Shown: piece by piece, positions 9,301 to 12,708 of the stretch
How positions within the stretch are numbered: position 1 is the stretch's first letter
How the letters are laid out: each line of letters opens with the position of its first letter
Origin: Bacteroidetes bacterium UBA7674
GTDB taxonomy: Bacteria; Bacteroidota; Bacteroidia; Chitinophagales; Chitinophagaceae
Assembly (NCBI GenBank): GCA_002483105.1
Contig: DLHG01000004.1
Coordinates: 1-12,708, forward strand
Length of the DNA: 12,708 nucleotides
Direction of reading: 5' to 3'
The notes under the pieces: model-generated
The model's input: only the letters and a program-made list of their open reading frames with translations
What the model was told of the DNA's origin: nothing
Database searches by the model: none
Position numbers and translations under genes: made by a program

Positions 9301-10004
9301 GTAGTGAAGGTCGATGAACTTGGTACAGGATTAGTTCCCGAACTGGGCAACACTTGATAGTCAGCGCTGCTGTTAGCTATACCAATAGTGGCACTCCCAA
9401 ATGAAACCGTACCGCTTTCCTGCCTGTATATCAATTCTATCCTACCGGTAGTTTCAAACAGTTTTATCTGGAACGAAACGGATGGACCATACGAACTGTA
9501 TCCATAGTAGTAGTAATAAAAGTAAGCATCGTAACTCCAAAAGTTATTCAACCTTTCGTAAGTAAAAACCCTGTTAGGTGATGTGCCGCTTATAGTCCAG
9601 CGCGCAGTACCGCTGGCGCTCACCAGATCATCCCACAGGGCCATTATTACAGGCGACAAAACTCCCGCATTCGTCAATGAGTTTGTGCGACTTACACTGG
9701 CTGACGGGCTTACATTGCCTAAACTGAGCCAACCGTTAGGGCTCACTTTGAAAGAGTTGTAACTGGTCCCGCAAAAATTGAATGAAAATGCAGGCGAGCC
9801 ACCAAATGGGATATATGTTGATAGCTCATCATCAAACGAACCCGTTATCTGGTTGAACGGCGCTATCAAAGGAGTAAAATTTCCGGCGGTCACATCGGCC
9901 TGGAACAAATAACTTGCTGCTGTCTGACCCTGGGCATTAGAGCCTAGCAACAACAGGCATAAGACAATAATTGCCTGCGATTTGATGAGAAAACGTTTTA
10001 CCAT
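6399..10004 (-). CDS. T9SS-secreted multidomain surface protein with five Ig-like domains
   Basis: A complete protein of 1201 residues. Residues 1-27 are a signal peptide (MVKRFLIK, hydrophobic core, SNAQGQ). Residues ~30-250 form a beta-rich N-terminal domain (FNFCGTSYNSFKVSPNGWLSLG) with a tyrosine-rich run at 161-173. Five Ig-like domains lie at ~255-343, 344-438, 439-530, 531-622 and 623-711; most carry a Y-Q-W-Y type core and paired cysteines. Residues ~714-1020 are a WDG...NWSCG...VP module, shared with the adjacent giant protein. Residues ~1027-1118 are an Fn3-like domain (ELERSADGKMF, YYRAKLMDANG). Residues ~1123-1201 match the type A T9SS sorting domain (AYPNPVHN, DVTGKVV, LANGMYLLKY). 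The tail implies export through the outer membrane and attachment to the surface or release. No enzyme motif is seen; an adhesin-like role is inferred. It is flanked by its own promoter and terminator, so it is probably monocistronic. Confidence 0.93.
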   Translation of the reverse strand: MVKRFLIKSQAIIVLCLLLLGSNAQGQTAASYLFQADVTAGNFTPLIAPFNQITGSFDDELSTYIPFGGSPAFSFNFCGTSYNSFKVSPNGWLSLGNVSPSASVSRTNSLTNAGVLSPVIMALWDDLVSASGTARWTISGTSPNRVFTYERLNNFWSYDAYFYYYYYGYSSYGPSVSFQIKLFETTGRIELIYRQESGTVSFGSATIGIANSSADYQVLPSSGTNPVPSSSTFTTSISSKPATNQRYAFYPCISPTITTAAATVPTICAGQSTDLAVTNGAIGSATAWHWYTGSCGGTPVGTTVGAGTLSVSPTTTTTYYVRGQGGCVTPGACAQVTVTVNQPVAITTQPVAATDLCAGGTLNLSVAATNGASYQWYYTNGQINDGNVGGTITSGATTANLQITNIPSVLSGTYHVMVNGAAPCANVQSTNAVVTVNEPIVINSQPAASLSVCEGSAVNLNVDADNVGGILWHNGSGPLADGGSVTGSTTQDLVIDPSALSDAGNYYAVLTGLPGCANENTSNAAVSITPAVNITTNTPSTLGVCDGDDLNLSVTAANAVGYQWYGPSGALADGGNVSGATTSALTITNTTAANAGAYYVQITGTAPCAPVNSVTTTVTNDHPAAITTEPSDMTVCHTLGTSVSVVATGANLTYQWYEGSTLLSNTAPYSGTGTATLAISDVSGLNGNEYSVVVTGSCGSPAESDTAILTEDFNNTWDGSTDNNWSEATNWSCGIVPLVTTNAIITNVPNFAIVNIPGAVCNNLTINAGAMVSFNGTGNMLSIYGNTQNNGTFTGTNGTIVLAGSNPQSLAGTITFDDLEIDGGSTKTLTGDATVNGELILTDGFLALGNNNLTITDMSAQTTGSATSYVVTDGTGTIVGQNMNADSTIFHVGLPVSYNPVGIKNTGTPDTFMVRVMEHVFVDGDGTNPEQMNSPEVDRTWMISEQTPGGSFASVTPQWNAGEEINGFDPLHVYVAHYMGGTWTCEFDSSYYAGPRLGTDPYTTMEDSITSFSPFAVGSHGNFPLTIRMATISAVNVGARNKVEWKSVTEATGDVFELERSADGKMFTRIATVAANGKPSTYLQWDESPVQGVNYYRAKLMDANGRYSYSKVVSATVAGTNTFAIEAYPNPVHNTVSVKVNGMVSGKGSVVVTDVTGKVVGTVTTVENNSAELNVSHLANGMYLLKYTDDVRNESIKINKQ
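7275..8129 (-). repeat. module shared with the giant beta-helix protein (second copy at about 1-881)
   Basis: Residues ~626-910 of this protein align end to end with the last ~290 visible residues of the giant neighbour (minus strand, about 881 to 1). Matching blocks occur in the same order: Ig-like core (YQWYEG / YQWYDG), GLNGxxYxVVVTGSC, TWDGSTDNNW / TWNGAVDALW, NWSCGxVP, IPGAxCxNLT, IYGN / VYGN, GTKT / STKT, LGNNNL, GSATSYVxTxGTG and FHVG / YHVG. Short stretches are also similar at DNA level around 661 and 7916. This shows homologous modules from a common ancestor. Confidence 0.88.
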
Positions 10005-10041
10005 GGAGAACTCGTTAATAAAATAATGAATATTAATTTAG

Positions 10042-10073
10042 CAAAGTTATGGAAGGTAGTAGTCTAAAACAAA
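10042..10073 (-). promoter_or_regulatory. Bacteroidota-type promoter of the T9SS Ig-repeat surface protein gene
   Basis: On the minus strand TTTG (10073-10070) is followed after 20 bases by TAACTTTG (10049-10042). This is an exact match to the TAnnTTTG -7 box, with a -33 box at a normal spacing. The start codon at 10004 is 37 bases downstream of the -7 box, implying a leader of about 30 bases. The leader is AT-rich with no Shine-Dalgarno sequence, as is usual in this phylum. It lies in the 143-base gap after the sulfotransferase gene, so the surface protein does not depend on read-through from that gene. Confidence 0.75.
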
Positions 10074-10147
10074 TACAACAACTCGGACAATATGTCTATA
10101 TATAAAAGAACATAACTGATTATGAATTTTATAAGCTAAAAGTTTAA

Positions 10148-11677
10148 CTATTTGTCAAAAATAAAATTGAAATATTTTTTTTCATCTATCGGAAATACCC
10201 TGTATTGCATAGACCTTGTCCATACTTGCTCTTCTGTGAGAAACTCTTCACTAAGAGCGTTGAATAAAACTTTCTTTTCTTTATTTACTATAAACACCCT
10301 GTTTGCTGATCCCATACAGCAGATCATACTCCCATCTGATAATTCTACTACATTCCCACCGCGCACTGATACTGCCGATGCTTCATTGTCTATCCCACAA
10401 CCAAACTCCCATATTACTTCCGCATCACCTTTAGCAGTGTCCTCTTTCAGCACCAGTATTTTTGATTGATTGTCTTCACCTTTCACATCATTATTAAAAA
10501 CATAGAGATCACCGTCTGCATTTATCCTGCAGCTATGTTGCAACATAAATTGGTCACCTTTTGCATTGTGTATTCCGCCACCATAAGAAGCTATCACCTC
10601 ATTTGTGGGATACTTTATCCGAACGATATTACTTAGGTTCCTGAAACCTATATACACCGAGCTGTCTTTCTCATTAAAGAAAAAGGCATTCATATGCGTG
10701 GTAGCGAATGGTACATCCATCCCACCGGCGCTTCTGAACAACTCCTCCTCCGAAAAATGATCTGAAGATCGCCATTGCCATTTTACATTGCCTGCAGCAT
10801 CAAACTCCACTAACTTCCCTAATTGAATATTCAAATAATAGCCATCCTTCTTTACAACAAGGCGCTTATCATTGTTGGTATCTATGCGGGAGAAGATCTC
10901 TTCGTCATTTAATTCACCTACCTTTTTCAAAACGGTATCGTTCATCAAACACATATAAGTTCCCGCAGTAGTTCTTACAAAATCATGATGATATGCACTG
11001 AACAAACTTTCCCTTTGCACGCGGCTCAAATTCTTTTTTCCCGCATCTATTATATGTCTTAGATTCTTTGTCCATAGAATATCCCCATCTTTGTTCAACT
11101 CGAATGCACCATAGCCTGTTACAAATGTCAATGTGTTTTGCGGACTCATCTTTATGTCACGTAGATTCATCCTGGCTGTGTTATATTCAGGCTTTGAAGG
11201 AAGAAACCAAACAGGCTCTCCTTTCATATTATATATAACTCGGGCATAATCGAGCGCAAAAAGCAAACTACTGTCGGGATATTCTCGCGTTACTACCCTA
11301 ACCCTGTACTTGTCAGTATTTATATATTCTGAAGTATCCGTAGCGAAATGATATAGTTTGCTTACTTTCTTCCGTTTCTTTCCGGTGTATGCTACCTGCC
11401 ATGTGTAGTTTGTTCCAAACGCCGGAAGTTGTATCAATACTTTATTGATATCGCTCTTCTTAATAATTGAAACACTCTTTTCAAATTGCTTTATATCATT
11501 GTAACTCCCTTTAGCCACTTTGAATTCATACTCGATAACATCACTTTCATCCGGTACCGAAAAACCCGCCAATGTATAATTCAGTTTACTGCCTTCTAAG
11601 GGCATTATCTGAGAATTCCCTTTCTTTGCAAAAACGACCCCTGTAGAGATCAGGACCATTAAATACATTTTGAACAT
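10148..11677 (-). CDS. exported aryl-sulfate sulfotransferase-like beta-propeller protein
   Basis: 509 residues from ATG at 11677. This start is chosen because GAGGA lies five bases upstream and a signal peptide follows directly (MFKMYLMVLISTGVVFA). The frame stays open to an ATG at 11830, but that extension would run antisense through the neighbour's signal peptide and looks spurious. Residues ~25-120 form an Fn3/Ig-like N-terminal domain (NYTWQVAY); the rest reads as a beta-propeller. Residues matching the E. coli AssT active site are visible: H230-H231-D (AYHHDF), H328 (THMN), R346 (GFRN) and H381 (QHSCR). H328 to R346 is 18 residues, the same as H356 to R374 in AssT, and H381 would be the histidine that carries sulfate. 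The known family moves sulfate between phenolic compounds without PAPS, outside the cytoplasm. The substrate is unknown. It has no T9SS tail, so a periplasmic location is likely. Confidence 0.8.
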   Translation of the reverse strand: MFKMYLMVLISTGVVFAKKGNSQIMPLEGSKLNYTLAGFSVPDESDVIEYEFKVAKGSYNDIKQFEKSVSIIKKSDINKVLIQLPAFGTNYTWQVAYTGKKRKKVSKLYHFATDTSEYINTDKYRVRVVTREYPDSSLLFALDYARVIYNMKGEPVWFLPSKPEYNTARMNLRDIKMSPQNTLTFVTGYGAFELNKDGDILWTKNLRHIIDAGKKNLSRVQRESLFSAYHHDFVRTTAGTYMCLMNDTVLKKVGELNDEEIFSRIDTNNDKRLVVKKDGYYLNIQLGKLVEFDAAGNVKWQWRSSDHFSEEELFRSAGGMDVPFATTHMNAFFFNEKDSSVYIGFRNLSNIVRIKYPTNEVIASYGGGIHNAKGDQFMLQHSCRINADGDLYVFNNDVKGEDNQSKILVLKEDTAKGDAEVIWEFGCGIDNEASAVSVRGGNVVELSDGSMICCMGSANRVFIVNKEKKVLFNALSEEFLTEEQVWTRSMQYRVFPIDEKKYFNFIFDK

Positions 11678-12689
11678 GAATTTCCTCGTTCGTATCATTC
11701 TATCTGTTTTATTTGCAGGCCTTGTATATACATCTTGTACATCCTCTGATGAAAACATAGCAGCAGAGCAAGAAAATAAAAATAGTAAAGATACTTTATT
11801 CACTCCGCCTGATACAAATAATATTCCCAATGATGAATTTGGAGAGATGGTACGCTATGGTAAAGAATTAATTAATAACACGGCTTATTATATTGGCCCG
11901 AATGGAATAAAAGGAAAGTATTTGGGTAATAAAATGAATTGTAGTAATTGTCATCTTGATGGTGGAACCCGTCCTTATGGCTTGAATTATTTCAGTTCGC
12001 ATGCCCGCTACCCGCAATACCGGGCCAGGGAAAACAGGATCCTGACACTCGCAGAACGAATCAACAACTGCGTGGAAAGACCTCATAATGGTAAACCCCT
12101 ACCACTAGACAGCAAAGAGATCGTAGCAATGACTTGCTACATGAAGTGGTTGGCCACCAACATACCTACAGGGCAACGGGTACCGGGAGATGATGGGATC
12201 GAACTTGCTTACCCTAACAGGGCTGCCGACTACAACAAGGGGAGGGTCATATACGAACAGCACTGCCGGGAATGTCATGGCAAAAACGGGGAAGGGTTAA
12301 TGGACCCTTTTGGCGTCACTTATTCCTATCCGCCCCTCTGGGGGAAAGATGCCTATCAGAGAGGCTCCAGTATGCACAGGGTATTAAAAGCAGCCCGCTT
12401 CATTAAAGCCAACATGCCTAAGTTAAAAGCAACATGGAGCAAACCATTTCTCACAGATGAAGAAGCTATCGACGTTGCTGCATTTATCAACAATGATAGC
12501 CTCCATGAGCGCCCGGTAACCCCGGTAGCAGGGTACCCGAACATCAACGTAAAGTCAATAGACTATGATGAAGGCCCTTACACCGATACATTCTCTGCCT
12601 ATCAACATAAATACGGCCCATACCAACCCATTATCGATTACAGGAAAAAGAACGGCTTGCCCGTAAAATTTCGACACTCGTATCAATAA
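11676..12689 (+). CDS. tsdA: dihaem cytochrome c lipoprotein, thiosulfate dehydrogenase (TsdA) family
   Basis: 337 residues from ATG at 11676; a TTG two codons upstream is possible but less likely. The N-terminus has a hydrophobic core ending in VYTSC, so Cys21 is a probable lipidation site. Haem 1 is CSNCH (residues 89-93). Cys132 in INNCVERPHNGKPLP matches the unusual axial cysteine of TsdA haem 1. Haem 2 is CRECHGKNGEG (197-201), with Met247 in ANMP as the likely axial ligand. The H93-C132 and H201-M247 spacings are close to those of Allochromatium TsdA. The C-terminal block (GPYTDTF, QHKYGPY) is well formed and the protein looks complete. The known reaction joins two thiosulfates to tetrathionate, with electrons going to another cytochrome; some relatives run it in reverse. 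The first ~100 codons are much more AT-rich than the rest. Confidence 0.85.
   Translation: MNFLVRIILSVLFAGLVYTSCTSSDENIAAEQENKNSKDTLFTPPDTNNIPNDEFGEMVRYGKELINNTAYYIGPNGIKGKYLGNKMNCSNCHLDGGTRPYGLNYFSSHARYPQYRARENRILTLAERINNCVERPHNGKPLPLDSKEIVAMTCYMKWLATNIPTGQRVPGDDGIELAYPNRAADYNKGRVIYEQHCRECHGKNGEGLMDPFGVTYSYPPLWGKDAYQRGSSMHRVLKAARFIKANMPKLKATWSKPFLTDEEAIDVAAFINNDSLHERPVTPVAGYPNINVKSIDYDEGPYTDTFSAYQHKYGPYQPIIDYRKKNGLPVKFRHSYQ
11683..11687 (-). promoter_or_regulatory. Shine-Dalgarno-like site that supports the sulfotransferase start
   Basis: GAGGA on the minus strand lies five bases before ATG at 11677. It favours this start over ATG at 11698 and ATG at 11668. The site lies inside the first codons of the oppositely oriented cytochrome gene. 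Confidence 0.5.
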
Positions 12690-12708
12690 TAACAAAACGC
12701 CCCATCGG

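Noticed and set aside
10080..10147. A weak hairpin (CATAA/TTATG) after the sulfotransferase stop as a terminator
   Set aside because: The stem is only five AT-rich base pairs and the T-rich stretch is interrupted, so it cannot be supported as a terminator.
11678..11830. Upstream extension of the sulfotransferase to ATG at 11830
   Set aside because: The 51 extra residues would sit ahead of a clear signal peptide and lie antisense to the lipoprotein signal region of the cytochrome gene.

Overview
The window reads as chromosomal DNA from a member of the Bacteroidota, most likely near Chitinophagaceae. This is an inference from three things. The longest complete gene ends in a type IX secretion (T9SS) type A sorting domain. 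Its promoter fits the Bacteroidota pattern TTTG-N20-TAnnTTTG. Most genes lack a Shine-Dalgarno sequence and sit among AT-rich gaps. No rRNA, tRNA, CRISPR array, insertion sequence or phage gene was found.

Layout. Positions 1-5993, minus strand: a giant secreted repeat protein cut by the left edge, with 1997 codons visible and no stop or frameshift found when the frame was read through. It has a signal peptide, a long parallel beta-helix, a middle region with Ig-like folds, three tandem ~90-residue SprB/PKD-like repeats, and a final module shared with its neighbour. Positions 5994-6398: AT-rich gap with the neighbour's terminator. Positions 6399-10004, minus strand: a complete 1201-residue T9SS surface protein with a lectin-like N-terminal domain, five Ig-like domains, the shared module, an Fn3-like domain and a sorting tail. 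It has its own good promoter and terminator. Positions 10148-11677, minus strand: an exported aryl-sulfate sulfotransferase-like beta-propeller with the catalytic His/His/Arg/His set. Positions 11676-12689, plus strand: a dihaem cytochrome c lipoprotein of the thiosulfate dehydrogenase (TsdA) type.

How they fit together. The two large proteins look like separately transcribed, cell-surface or secreted adhesin-like proteins that share a C-terminal architecture by duplication or module exchange. The sulfotransferase and the cytochrome are divergent, both exported, and both act on sulfur-containing compounds. Their best start codons overlap inside one CATG palindrome, so there is no intergenic space between them. 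A functional link between these two is only an inference.

The best leads are the overlapping divergent starts of the sulfotransferase/cytochrome pair, the shared module of the two giant proteins, the two repeat classes in the beta-helix, and a sharp base-composition break inside the cytochrome gene. I see no clearly new multi-gene system.
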